Shown in pieces: positions 1 through 12,200 of a stretch of 64,000 bases of DNA. The first letter of the stretch is position 1. Each line of letters begins with the position of its first letter. The notes beneath the pieces are model-generated. The model did not search any database and was not told the origin of the DNA. It saw nothing but the letters and a program-made list of their open reading frames with translations. A program made the position numbers and the translations under genes. The DNA lies in assembly GCA_947650285.1 (NCBI GenBank), contig CANTFL010000028.1:1-64000 (forward strand), given 5' to 3'. The DNA comes from Hyaloperonospora brassicae (taxonomy: Eukaryota; Oomycota; Peronosporomycetes; Peronosporales; Peronosporaceae).

Positions 1-63
1 CATCATCCAACATGTTCATGTTGGATGTTGTGGTCCTTGGAAGGACTACAAAGTGCTACCAGG

Positions 64-457
64 TGTAACGGGGCACACCCTTGCGTGAACTTAACGCAAG
101 GGTATCGGTGCCCCGACAGACGTACACAAGGCAAGCGAGGAAGCGTAGGATAAGGTAAAAGTAAAACTGTTATATTAATATAATTAAGTCTTTTAACTAC
201 TGTCTCTCTGTTTGACTTAACTTAATTATGCTAATATAACTGAGTGTATGGTGACGTCTCGTCACCACTCATTGCGCGCGTCTTGCGGCGATTGGTGGGT
301 TGATATCATCAAGATATCAACCAATGAACAGAAACTTTGGTCGACCCTTCAATATCACCGCTTCGGTGATATTGTTTAAAGAATATTCAACTTCATATTC
401 TTTATTGTCACTTTTCTTAAAGTGAAAATTCCATGTGACGGGCTGCCAACCACCTGA
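64..457 (+). repeat. LTR (Gypsy-like family, degenerate 3' end)
   Basis: Starts with TGTAACGGGG at 64 and matches the complete LTR at 17203-17640 over most of its length (shared blocks near GCGCGCGTCT, the GATATCAACC stem and the CAATATCAC stem). The right terminus, expected to read CCCCGTTACA, has decayed, so the end is placed by alignment. Flanks CCAGG (59-63) and CTAGG (458-462) could be a mutated 5-bp target duplication, which would make this a solo LTR. It contains several near-perfect hairpins: 69-76/108-115, 78-86/94-102, 298-307/313-322 and 350-359/365-374. More hairpins (4-13/18-27 and 33-38/41-46) lie just outside and may belong to a neighbouring repeat. Confidence 0.7.
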
Positions 458-2876
458 CTAGGACAGCAAGGCGTCTATCGAAATGATCTACCAAGTTACT
501 CAACGGTCGTAGTTAAGATGAACCCGGCATTGCTCCTACGTTTTACGAAACTCCAGCAGCTGCAGACCTACCCCATCCTGTTTGCTCGCTACAGATTGCT
601 ACGAGCCTTCGTGCGCTCGCTAGATAATCGTAGCCCATTGTCAACTCTCCTTGTTCACCCTGCGTCATGCTTGTAGCTTCGTCATTTTACACATGGGCAA
701 TGTTCGGATAATTGATCGAATACCGCCAGTACAGGTATTTTGTGGCATTTATTTTTTATAAAAAAAACATTCCACAACTACCTGTACTGGCGGCATTCGT
801 TTCGTCGGCATGTCCGTGTTTCTGTAGTAACGTTGGACAGATCCCACTTGAATTTGGTTGCTGTTGTCAGCTTCACACTCACAGACGAAGAATCGGATGC
901 GATATGTATCATCAATGGCTTAGGTGCTAGATGGAAAAGATGTTCACACACGTCGCTTCATCAACCAATTTCACATGGCCTCTTTACCGCATCAATCCAT
1001 CGGTATGATGGTCCTGGTATTCATGCAAAGCGCCGTCCATACAGCAACGCCAATCCTACGTCTATTGCACTGCAAATTTGACATGGTTTGCTCAGTCGTC
1101 GACAGTGAGCGAGTCACGCAGTCATGTTTGTATTCCATGTTCCGATAGCGAAGCGGCATTTGCATTCCTGATGCAGCCCGCAGGCCATGCGTTTGTTGTC
1201 AGTGCATATCAGCTGACTGGTCCTGCGTCAGTTGATAACATTCAAGATATGATTGCTTTTCTTTTAACCGTGTCTACGTTAGCGAAGTTTTTGTAATTTT
1301 TTGCAGCGCTTCCACCCAATTTTGTCGACAAGCGATAAAAGCTCGTTTGACGATTAGCCATACCAAAATGATCGCCTTGACAGCTCTGCATTTTGGACAC
1401 TTACATGCTTCACTCTACTGGCAGTGCAAGTTGTAGCCAAGTTCCCAGCTCGGCTGCATTCGATATTGGACACTCGCAAATTAGTCTCAAGACAGCAGAC
1501 AAGCTTATCGTTTAACTCTCATAGACCGCGATACATCGACAATAGCACTGGAACAACTGAGTGATTCGCGATACAAAAGGCTCCTTGTTTATTAATAACA
1601 ACTCTTTCTTCTTGTATAGTGAATGTACCACGATATATGTTGTTACCACTGTCAGAAATGAGCCATTACCCGAGACTACAAGGTGCTGCAACCCGAATGC
1701 ACAACAAGCGCAATATCAGCGCTTCTTTCAAAGGTTCTATTGCGATATCAAGGCTCCTCGATTTTGTCAGACATACGCTAGGTAGGATGCAGACTATTGT
1801 AACCTGCGGCGAAACGGAATGCGCATGTTATCAATAGACCTTCAATTCATTTATCAAGCTTCCATCTTCATAAATATGCTTATTTGCGGCATCTTCGGAA
1901 TACAAAGTCGACTCGCCTAGTGTTTAGCGTTTGACAGCACGGCTTTAGAAGGTCGAGTAAGATATTTGAGAATTAGTAGAACACATCCCTTTTGCTTAAC
2001 AGATTCCTCCGATCGGTCACAAAAATATATTGCGTGTTATATTGAGGCAGAATGTACTATCCTCTTGGAGACGTTTAAGCAGGTCTGTGTCAAGGGCAAA
2101 GGCCCTTTTTCAGAATGCAAACAGCCGGCGAAAGACATCACGTGGTAAATAGGTGATGACTAAAAGTGCTTTTATAATTATGCTAAAGATGTCGAGTCAG
2201 CACAAACGGTTCCTGTCTTTGTTCTTTATTCAGCAGACAAAAGTTAATCGGGAAATATGTAATCTACCCCGCTATGACGTAAAACGAACCGGGAACAGAA
2301 ATTGACCAAATTTATGTAGAATCTCGCAAAATTTTACGACGAGAATATTACACGTTTAGAAGCGCTTTGCGCGGCATATCGAACCAACTGGTAAAATCTA
2401 GGTCATATTCGGTGCTGATGATGTGTAGGCAGTCTCCACGGTGTCGATCGAATTCACGGTGATAGACCGCCGCATATCCGCTTCCTTTCAGCACATACTC
2501 AAATGTGAAGAGCGATTACGCCTGCTCAGCACTTGGTAGGCTCAGGTGGACGGTCATTCGATCCTACCTGTTGATATATCCTGAGTCGTGCGATTGAAAT
2601 GCAGACAATTATAATGGTCGCCAAATCAATTCTGGAATCACCGGAGATAGGGTTTATTATCCAACCAGAAATTTACGACATTATAGGTCAGACCAAGATC
2701 GTCAGTTGTGACCATGTCTTAGCATCGATACGATCCTAATTTCTACGAGGAAATTAAGGCGCAGCACAAAGATATGCGCATTTCGTATTGTAGAAGTGTT
2801 AATGTATATAAAATGCCTATAGTGAGGAGAATTGATCGAAATAACTCCGGTAGAAGGGTTAAAAGATGAAGGTATA
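458..2876. other. Gene-free, AT-rich decayed repeat DNA
   Basis: Only short open frames (up to about 113 codons) that overlap each other and show no family motif. No primer-binding site or gag-like reading was recognised just inside the LTR at 64-457, so this is not clearly the interior of that element. Confidence 0.5.
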
Positions 2877-3700
2877 TGTTGAAGAGTTTAGCTCTTTACA
2901 CTACGGCTGACTAGGGATAAGTCTCTGTTGTAGCGGAGCTGCACAGATCCATATGTCAGAGGAAAACTTTTACGCTCAATGAGCAACTTAAGGTTCTGCG
3001 AACCCGACTCAAAGAGTCAACAGCTCAGAGAGCTAAATTTTGGTTCAAAGAACCCGACTTAAAGAGTCAACAAGCTCAGAGAGCTTACGGTCTCTGTTGC
3101 AGGGGGGCCAAACGAATCAGAGAATTAACGCACAGAGTATACAAGGAGTAGCTGCATTAACAAGGCGTTGCTATCTCCTCCACGATCACAAGACGCCTCA
3201 AAGAGGCACGTGTCTACCAGATCAAAATGGGAACTGAACTTTATTTCTTCTTTTAACCTAAAATAACACCTTAGAACAAAGTAATATAATCTACTCGCTA
3301 ATGTCCTAAATAAACCTATTATAAGATCTCGTAATCAATGGTTGACTGAAATCAGTCTTCAACAATCGATACTGTGTTCTAATATTACTATAAAAAGGAT
3401 CCTATCCCTTGTGTGCACCACACCTATTGTCGACTACCAGTCGACGCGTAACCCCGTTACACATGTCTACTCTATAGCCCTTGTGTACTTTACTCATCAT
3501 CTTTGCTACTTACTGATTTTCTGATTTATTTTGGTGGTTATGGTGACGTATGTCCCTTCCTAGCTTACCAATTTATTTCTTGTGTGGGTGACGTTGTCCT
3601 CAGATTCCTGTGTCTTCATCAATATATGCAAATAAATGAATGTATATTTTTTCTGAATCTACAGATAGTCCAAGTGTCTCGCGTACTTATGGTCATTTCA
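2877..3700 (-). repeat. 3' LTR of the Gypsy element, split by a nested solo LTR
   Basis: The outer LTR is homologous to 8934-9220. Removing 2929-3461 plus one copy of a 5-bp target duplication leaves about 286 bp, matching the 287 bp of the other LTR. The break falls between CTCTGT and CATGTCTACT, which align to a single CCTGTCCACT in the intact partner. Confidence 0.7.
2929..3461 (+). repeat. Nested solo LTR (TGTAGCGG...CCCCGTTACA)
   Basis: 533 bp with inverted termini TGTAGCGG and CCCCGTTACA, the same terminal style as the LTR at 17203. Diverged 5-bp target duplications TCTGT (2924-2928) and CATGT (3462-3466) flank it; the empty site in the partner LTR reads CCTGT. The interior is a hairpin array: GCTCAATGAGC (2974), GGTTCTGCGAACC (2992), GACTCAAAGAGTC (3006), AGCTCAGAGAGCT (3022), GGTTCAAAGAACC (3042), GACTTAAAGAGTC (3056), AGCTCAGAGAGCT (about 3073) and GCCTCAAAGAGGC (3194). 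The last three of the first seven repeat the preceding ones with a 50-bp period. Confidence 0.75.
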
Positions 3701-4512
3701 TCCTCTTGGACTTGATCTCTCGTGTTGGCGTTTAAAGTAGGCAATAAGATCTTTACGATTAAAGATGTGGCGAATTTCCCGTGTACGCTCCCATGTTGCC
3801 TCGTGTTTGGCTTCACCATGACACTGGACGAGCCATTCGGGTTGCCGATTAAACTGACGTTTTTATGCAATTTTTATCCAAAATCCTCATCCGGTTTAAA
3901 GGGTTGTCGCCGACTAGTTATGAAGATTTGGGTATAGGTGGACTAATATATTGTCGGGGGTAGGGCATATGGTGACAGAACGTCAAGATAGAACGTGGTA
4001 GTAATTTGGATCATCGAGCGTGCTAATCCCAACTCGTCCAAGTTTTGATTGATCCCCCAAGTGACCTTAAAGTACCCAAACTTGCGCGCAGCAAACTTGG
4101 TCGTTTTATGTATGCATTTTTTCGCGAAGTGAGCTTATCAAATACGAATTGTATAGACCATGACTAGATGTCCTTTGGCTGAAAAAAATTATGGTGAACG
4201 CAACGATTTTGGTGATAATACCTTTTTTGCGTTTCCTGAGCCCTGATCCAATATTTCGGGCTTTAGAATGATCTTCGGCTTGTCTTCTAAAAACGATTTG
4301 GCATACTCTGCTATGACTTTGGTCTGTGCTAGCGAAACGATTTTGTTCCTAAATCTTTAGTTCTTTACGTCCGTTGTCGATCTCGAAGATTGAAAACCCC
4401 GTCGACGCACTGATTGTCGTGGCATAAGCATCCTCGATAGTACCTAGGTTATGAACTCAGTAACTACCTCGGTAATATTTCATGCATCGAAGGATGTTTT
4501 CGAGGACTAAGT

Positions 4513-5045
4513 TTATCTTTCCGTTTGTTCATCTGCTTGCGCTCGATGAGCAGTGGTCATACTGAGCTTGAATCTCATAATCCGTATCAGAAATTTCCAG
4601 AATTTTGGCGCAAACATAGTATCTCTGTCTCGCATAATGAATTCAGGTAATCCGTTGTGACGAGCGACCGCATTGAAGAAACACTTGGCCGCATCCGTAG
4701 CTTCGTCATTCGTATGTACAGCGTCATATTTAGCTCGCTCGGAGATCTTGTTGACAACATTCATCATTGCGTCTAACTTTTCTGACGTAGGAAGCCCCGA
4801 CTGAAGCTCATCGCAACTAACTACCCGCATTGACCTGGGTTCGGAATCGGCATCTGACTTTCGTACTTACGTAGGTTGTCGTGTTTCCAAAGGGTAAAAG
4901 TCTCGCATGACTTGACAAACTCTTTGATGTATTGTTGCATCAAGTTCCGGTAATACCATTGGACTGTACGAAGAAACGTGCGACTATTTCCGGGATGCGC
5001 TGCGATCGGCGACTTCTGGTGCTCCGCGATTATACGAGTACGCAA
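4513..5045 (-). pseudogene. Retrotransposon integrase fragments
   Basis: Two adjoining minus-strand frames. The upstream one (5045-4821) carries the integrase zinc-binding pattern: AAHPG, a YYRNLMQQYIKEFVKSC stretch, then a W-K where the second cysteine pair is partly lost. The downstream one (4830-4513) carries the catalytic core end: GLPEFIMRDRDTMF, FWKFLIRIM, then an AHRAQADEQTER block matching the usual HPQTDGQTER. The catalytic Asp of the DRD motif is kept, but the frames are shifted and truncated, so the enzyme is not functional. It is part of the element at 2877-9220. Confidence 0.75.
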
Positions 5046-5434
5046 ACGATTTTCTGTAGAACCGCACAGCCGTTTTAACCTTTCTGGAGAAGTTTAATAT
5101 AAAGATGTCGCCTTACTGACATATTCGCCATTGACGGTTACAGTACCGCTTCAAAATGTGCTGAACTTGGGACAGTTGCGATAGAACTTTAAAGCTCATC
5201 TTTGGCGTCCGGTGACAACTCTACCCTTGACATTGCGAGTGTACTAACAAAAACATCGGGTTTACGAGCTTACCCCGGTAGAGGTGGCGCCAAAAAGTGA
5301 GAAGGAAGCGAGAAGCAAAAGAAGAAGTGAAAGATAAAATTGAACGTAAGCAACCTGAGGACCCACAGTATCAGCCCGGCGCGAGAGAGCATCTACAACG
5401 ACGTACAAGGTTCCCGTGACATGTTTATAATATA

Positions 5435-6793
5435 TCAAGCTGAGAAAAAAGTCGAATACCGAGCAAGCTTCGCGGAAACCTTATGACGATGCATATACCA
5501 TGAGAACGCAATAATTGTCAGTATAAATGTCGAAGGGCCGGTCATAGAGATAGTGTCACCATTCATACCGGCCCAATTCAATCGCGACGAGCTATTTTTC
5601 TTGCATCGGCCATTAAAGTACATGAACGCCAAGATTTTTTGAATTAAACGCGATCGGATGATCGTTATGCTGATTAATTTGGGAACGAACCTTACCCACG
5701 CAAGCACCCGACGCGTCCTTGGTCAGCACCCATGGCTGCAAGATATCGGTCTGTTTTCGAGGACAGGGGCTATACGCAATGCCTATTTTAGGCTTATAAA
5801 AGCGGTGTCGTGGTCAACACCCCAAGCCAAAGGCAAAGCCTTATTGACGAGATGATTTGAGGAAATGGAGATGTGAGCATATTGATTTAGCGGCGATAAC
5901 ATCTGTAGAGACCACGAAAACTCTGCATCTAAACTCACGTTAGTGGAGTAAGTCTAGTTTGCAATCGCGGATGTCTTGGACTTGTCGGCGGAAAGGCTGT
6001 GATGAGACGCCATATAGCCTAGAAGCTCCCCTCATGCATACCAAACTTGCATTGATCCCGGATATCAAGCAGCTTTTTAGCGCAAAGAACTTGGAACAAG
6101 ACCTCGAGGGGTTGGATATGCTCACCCATGGGGATACAAAAACGCAGATGTCGGCCAATTAAACCACAGAAATGATATTTGCCGAATGAAACCTTATCAA
6201 GCGCGGCCAAACAAAAGGCATTCCGGGATCCCCCATAGGCGCGGCTCACCACTGATACGTTTCGCTGGATGTACATAATGCCGTGTACTTGTTTGTAGCC
6301 GGATGGACACGCATCTGGTGGTACCCTTTCGTTCGATGACGGTAACAATGTGAATGCTCTACATATCCGATCAAACAGACCATCGATGCGAAGAAGAGGA
6401 ATCTTCGGGACAGTCGCTTGGGAATTGACATGGCGATAATGAATTACCCATATAGTTGAAAGTGTCGATTACCCTAACAAACCCATTATGCACGATACAA
6501 GGCTCTACCGGTCGATGGATTCTCTTCGAAAAGGCTTCGATACAGCCCGTTGCAAGCTTTTCTTTGACAAACTAGAGGAGTGCTTCTTGTTCTATGTGCG
6601 AATGTCGGAATGAAGGCCGAGTGCTTCGTAGGGCATTCAATATCATGTTCATCTCAAACTCGACACGCATATGAGGTGGAAGCTCGTCTGATAGTTTCTC
6701 CAGGAGAACGTCCGATAAGCATTTACGGTAAGCAACACGCTTGAATCCATTATATCTGGAGGCCCGGAGACCTGCGATATCTTGACGCAACAC
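5435..6793 (-). pseudogene. Reverse transcriptase / RNase H remnants
   Basis: Minus-strand fragments scattered over three frames. 6793-6572 has LPPHMRVEFEMNMI, matching the region just upstream of Ty3/Gypsy reverse transcriptase. 6431-6246 has KGYHQMRVHP, the sGYHQIRV motif. 6158-5940 and 6348-6019 carry a FVSPWVSISNPSRSC-like catalytic-region remnant and a CKFGMHE block. 5435-5707 ends in KLARYSTFFSA, resembling the end of the RNase H region. The intact YxDD box is not preserved in a single frame. Part of the decayed element at 2877-9220. Confidence 0.65.
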
Positions 6794-6805
6794 ACTTCCT
6801 CAAAA

Positions 6806-7033
6806 CTACACGCTACCAATCGTGCGATCAAAGTCGGAAAAGGATACAGTCGTGATATCAACCTCCAACGGTTGACAGGATGAAAAACCGACGTCATGGA
6901 TGCGCCATTTGATAATAGGTTTGTGATCAGTAAGCGAAGGTTTACCTAAAATAATGCTACGCGTGTTTTCCGTCGACCACTTGAGGACTCTAAAGTCACA
7001 GAAGACATGTCTCGCAAATCCAATGTAAGCCAA
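6806..7033 (-). pseudogene. Retrotransposon aspartic protease fragment
   Basis: The minus-strand frame contains IILGKPSLTDHKPIIKWR, matching the end of Ty3/Gypsy protease domains (ILGMPWL...HxPxIDW). The active-site DTG upstream is not recognisable in the same frame. It lies in the correct order between gag and reverse transcriptase remnants. Confidence 0.65.
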
Positions 7034-7384
7034 TCCTTCGTTGACCTCTCGATTGGTAGTTTTGGAGCTGTCAAGCGCGTGACTTTCACTGCTTTTCAGA
7101 CATGACTCGCTTCAACAACCACTGTTTGACCACATTGCATGTTGCTCTCGAGTCAAGCAGTATATGTACAGTTTATTCGTCGCACGTACCTGTTTTAATG
7201 ATCGAGTACATTCCTGGAAGCTCGTTCAATTCTTCGTCATACATGTAGGCAACCACTCCACGATAAATCCCAGACATTTTTTCGACCTCAGATTCAACTT
7301 CGTCAAACAAATTTACAGCATCTCGTTCGTGCCTAATTTTTCGAGACGTATGTGAAGGGGAGCTTCATTGTTACGGTTCCGAAA

Positions 7385-7943
7385 TTATAAGCATTGCTCA
7401 ATGATATGCCCTTGATTTTGCAGCAAAAACAGAATTACTGTGATCACCGTTGTTGATTGGGTTAAACTATCCCGCGGGGGCGGAACGGTCGAGCATTGTC
7501 GATTATATTTGACCCACGGCGAGTTTTTACCGGCAAAGGAAAAACAAATGGTTGGGCTGCACGACCTCATGAAGTTGAGAATTCATGCCGTTGGCCTGAG
7601 TGCGAATGCTCATAATCCATTGACATCGTGATTACCTGGCTCATGATGGTGCAGAAGCGATACTACACTTCTTGTTGGGTATATACACGTAACGCGCGCT
7701 GAATTAGATAATTATGTCTTTATTTCTCATTTCGATGACTTGCACCATAACTTGATGAAAGCGGGCAACACAGTCAGCCAAGTTTCTGCAAGTAGATTGC
7801 TTAATCGTATGCAAATCGTCACGTAGACGCTGTTGAAGGTCGGCCAGAACAAATTCGAGGTCCAGTTCGGTATATAAAGTGTCGTCTGAGGTGATCTTGG
7901 CACGATTGATTGATACCACTGTGCACTGGCCCGCGTAGTCCAA
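7385..7943 (-). pseudogene. Retrotransposon gag fragment
   Basis: The minus-strand frame 7943-7704 reads LQQRLRDDLHTIKQST followed by LADCVARFHQVMVQV, a good match to the retrotransposon gag capsid pattern (LR.dL..LkQ...v.dYv.rF...v.qv). Downstream, near 7420, NQGHIIEQC resembles the second half of a CCHC zinc knuckle with its first cysteines lost. It is truncated at both ends. Confidence 0.6.
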
Positions 7944-8933
7944 TATCGAGGATCTCGATGGCTCGTCCTGATATGGTTTTGTCCTGCCAATTTAATCTCT
8001 CGTGCCGTAAATTTATGCTTCATTTTAACGTAGATTATTTGTGCATTTCTTTCAGACTTCCACTGTAGACGGTAAGTATTTATTACGTCTACTTGAATGC
8101 CTGAGTCAATATGGAGAGCATAATATGGCCAAACAGTTTTTGGTGATGTTTTAACAATTGTACCACAATGTCCATAGTATGTGTTGAAACAGGGTGAGTC
8201 ATTGTGACGAGTAAAAAATGCACAAAACCGCTAATTTAAAGCTCAACGTGTTGACTTAAAATTGATTTTAGACGTCTTGCGTTTCATCTCTAAGTCATGT
8301 AGCGTGTAACAAAGTTCTAGATACAGAATGCGCGTGGCTTCAGTAATAAAATGTTAATTTCGAGGAGCGGGTTGTCGAGACGATTCACTTGTTCAGGCAT
8401 GTCGTTCTTTACCTTGTCCAGCTCGCAAACACTTCTAGATTGACTCGTGCAGATTCTGGGCGCAACTTGCATCCTCAATTCCAGCGCTGAAGATGAAGGC
8501 CTATTATTAGTAGATCTAGATCGTGAGGTTGCGTTTACTTTTTCACATAAACGCTGGCTGACAGGGCCGCAATACCTTTTGCCTAACTATAATTGACTGA
8601 GCAGTCTAAGAAGTTTGAGTGGACCCACGCAACAAGGTTTTAAGGACCTTACGCTGTAAAACCGACTGAAATAAGACGGCCTAGTCAGAATTTACACACG
8701 CTCAGTGGCTTCATCTGCTAATGCAGGCTCTGAAGATTACATTATATATTGAAACGATGCAATGAAAATGAACAAGTACAGCGACAGCGAGAGATTGATA
8801 GAAGAGGAAATTTCACGACAGCCAAAGAGAGGATTAACAAATGGAAGACGTATTAGACAATGACAACGTAGGTGAAAACGAGGAAAATGGGTGAAACAAC
8901 AAGTGCTACCTCTTGTATATATATATCGATATA

Positions 8934-9220
8934 TCTTCAAACGTTTAGCTCTTTACAGTACGGCCGACTAGGGATAAGCCCCTGTCCACTTTAAAGCCCT
9001 TGTATACTTTACTCAACTTCTTTACTACTTACTGATTTTCTGATTTATTTTGGTGGTTATGGTGACGTATGTCCCTTCCTAACTTACCAATTTATTTCTT
9101 GTGTGGGTGACGTTGTCCTCAGATTCCTGTGTCTTAATCAATATATGCAAATAAATGAATGCATATTGTTTCTGAATCTACAGATAGTCCAACCTGTCTT
9201 GCGTACTTATAGTACTTACA
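8934..9220 (-). repeat. 5' LTR of the Gypsy element
   Basis: 287-bp direct repeat of the split LTR at 2877-3700. It is uninterrupted and so preserves the empty target site (CCTGT near 8982-8986) of the nested solo LTR. It ends in CA at 9220. Confidence 0.65.
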
Positions 9221-12200
9221 CAAGGCGGTCATATAAAATTATCAAATGGGTTGTATGTGAAATATAATTTGTCTCTTTTTCAACCTGGTCAGTTCTGAAC
9301 ACATAAAACCATGAAGACTTACACCAAGGAAAGAGTAATTACTACAATAATTCAGAGAATTAAATTCGCATACCATGTATAAAGGTTGTTCACTAGTTGG
9401 AGGGCAATTGTTAAGTGGGCAAGATGTCCCACTCATCTGGCAATTTCGTAATTTACTTTCACTTGCGAACAAAATCAGTTTACTTTCCACTGTCGATTCT
9501 ATATTGGAGTACTTGCGATTGCAAATGGCCAATCTAGGACACATTTTCGTGCGGTGCGATTTGATTTTGGATCATTTGAAGGTTCCTTGAAAAATCTTTC
9601 GCTATCGGTTCGGACGTTTGAGAGCATGAAAATCTTTACAAGGTTTTTCAGTCTCGCGGAGATTAAAGTAACTTCGGCGACAAGACTGAAATTTCAAACG
9701 GCGACGGAAAAACGATTCAAGCAGCGGCCACGCCATCTTGAATAGTGAACGAATTCGAGGTGGCCGCGGTATGTTCGTCACCAGCACGTATTCCGACCAG
9801 AGCGCGACATAGATGGAACAACGGGCAAAACTCGATCAAATTCAACCACCACTTGAGCCATTGGTACAACATATGTGGCTTACACATGCGACGGTAAAAA
9901 CGCGTTAGTATCTGGGGCACGCCCTCTGGTCAGAAAGGACGCATACAATGGGTTGAGGGACGAAGAGTATAAGGCACCAAACGACGTAATTGATGGTGAC
10001 AGAAACATTCAACAAGTTGGTTTTCACTCTAGCAGATCTGATAGGGGCAAAGGAAAATCATCACGGTGATTGAATACAGTGAAATTAACAGAGGAGTAAA
10101 AGCGCATTAAATTGGCCAATAAAGTGACGGGGCCCATTACCCACTGTGCCCGAACCTTTGCGTCTAACGCATAAACGACAGGTGCTAAAGGCCTTCCGCA
10201 AAATAATTTATCGCGTGGACCGTGCGAACGGATCTTCTAACACATGAGACATAGGAAACCAGCCTCAGCGACTAGCCTGTCTTATATTGAAAAACAATTA
10301 CAATCGTGCTTTACTAAATGTAAAGGAGATTTATAAGGATAACAATCGCCTAGGAGGTAACAGGTGTCACTATGTATGGCCCAGATCATGCATTAACGCG
10401 GCTCACGGATAGCCTCTAATGTGGGAATAGGCATCCGAGCTCTCAATTTCGAAGATGCTGACGTGCAGGCGCTTGTCAATATTTAGCTCGGCCGGTCCAA
10501 CAACACATCTAGAAAATTTGGTATTTCAGATGCGATGACTAAGTAAATATTACGACAATTGATCCATCCAAATAACTACCGAAAGGTGCGTAGTGAAATG
10601 GCGAGACACCGAAATCGTCATTAATTTATCTGTTAGAAACTATCGTGTTTGACAGGATTCAAGGTTCAAGTGCTATACCATGGGACGGTGTCACCTGATT
10701 GGCTGATTACCGTGTGACGTGGCATCTGGGACCACGACGGGACGATCGACAAATAGGACGTGTGGGACAGGGGAATAGCTGGACAGTTGGGACTGTGAGA
10801 GACGGAAGCCATGTGACAGGATGTCATATGGGACAGGAAGAGACTACAACCATGTGTGATTCGACATGTCAAGTTGCAGTTGCCGTTTCTGGTCATGCAT
10901 ATCGTAGCATATCGTAGTGTTGGAGGAGGTAGTTCTTAACACTCAATATAATGTACTTTTACTTCCTTTTTCTACTGCGCAAGTGCGCCTACGTTGTATC
11001 ATTATCTATTCTCTGCACCAGCATGTTCATACTGTACAGAATATATGGAGCGGAATTTTGACGAAGCTGCCTTTCATTCGTCTCAGTCTCAGACACATGA
11101 CATGACCGCGCAACAGAGATCGAGGGTGATCATCCGCTGCTAATTCTACGAAGTTATTAGCAACAATATCTCCGAGAAGATTGTTACATCGGACAGTTCG
11201 CCGCTTGTGCTCTGATATATACCAAGTCACTACCCATTTATCATCCGTTCCTTGTGGTATAGTCGACTTCCGGGCTGCGAGCATGAGATAGATATCAGCT
11301 TGGATGTTATATAACTATTTAGCGAGATTACGCACGATGATACTGCGTCACACAAGACGTGTGCGGACAATGGCCCATTATTAGCAGATAAGGTTGCCCT
11401 GATATCGGTAGGTGATGCACATCGCACAAGTAGCGGTGCCTGAAAATCCCAGCATCTGAGGCAGAGTGCAGAGCATTTGCCTCGGTCCAGCACCCATATA
11501 GTCGGGCTCTAGTCCCTATCGACCGTCATGCGTGTCCGTCTCCGTCCACCACTCTTCCGGTCATGACTTGCAAGCTTTTCTGCGGCAAAGCTACTCTAAA
11601 ACGTTATTCAATTAAAACATGTAAACACAATCTGAAAAAGATCCGAAGCATGGCGGCAAATCGCTAGTAGGTGCATCTGGTTTTTTTTCTCGGGTCGATA
11701 TATGTTCAAAGTTAAACGGCCTCGATATAGAACCAGATACTACTGGATTTAGTCTCAGATCGATCTGTCGTATTTTCTTCATACTATCATTTTAATGTTA
11801 GCCAAGTGGAGCACTGAACCGATGCAATAGAATGATATATGACTGTGAAAGATGGTGCGGTACACTTATTGGTCGAGAGGTACATGGATTGATTGAATCG
11901 GTAATCTGCTTCGTCCCGACCGATCGTGAAATATCCTAAATCAATTCTCCTAGGTAAATTTGGGACCAGGTTATTTGTTTCATATCAATTGGAGACGGTT
12001 CTGGAGTGTGTCACCAAACATCACCAATATAACCTATTGACATTCGTAGATCGGGATGTAGATTCGTACAATGACGGTCAAATATGATAACATATAAATT
12101 GAGACTGACAGGGGTCAATGAGACAATTTCCGAAAGCTTAGATTAAAAGAGACCTTGTAAGGCGTCCTTATTGATGTCACAAAGTCAGTCGAACCATGTT

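Larger units (their letters stand above)
2877..9220 (-). mobile_element. Decayed Ty3/Gypsy LTR retrotransposon, minus strand
   Basis: Two direct repeats of about 287 bp flank the element: 2877-3700 after removing a nested insertion, and 8934-9220. By eye they are roughly 94% identical over their last 220 bases and share the block around TTTAGCTCTTTACA. Between them, read on the minus strand from right to left, lie remnants in canonical Ty3/Gypsy order: gag capsid (7943-7704), a broken zinc knuckle (near 7420), aspartic protease end (7033-6806), reverse transcriptase/RNase H (6793-5435) and integrase (5045-4513). All are broken by stops and frameshifts, so the copy is dead. The LTR starts are inferred: TG is seen in one copy and TC in the other. 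No target duplication is visible. Confidence 0.75.

Noticed and set aside
10666..10917. GGGAC-rich stretch as a tandem array or CRISPR-like repeat
   Set aside because: Spacing and unit sequence are irregular, there are no true spacers, and the host is a eukaryote.
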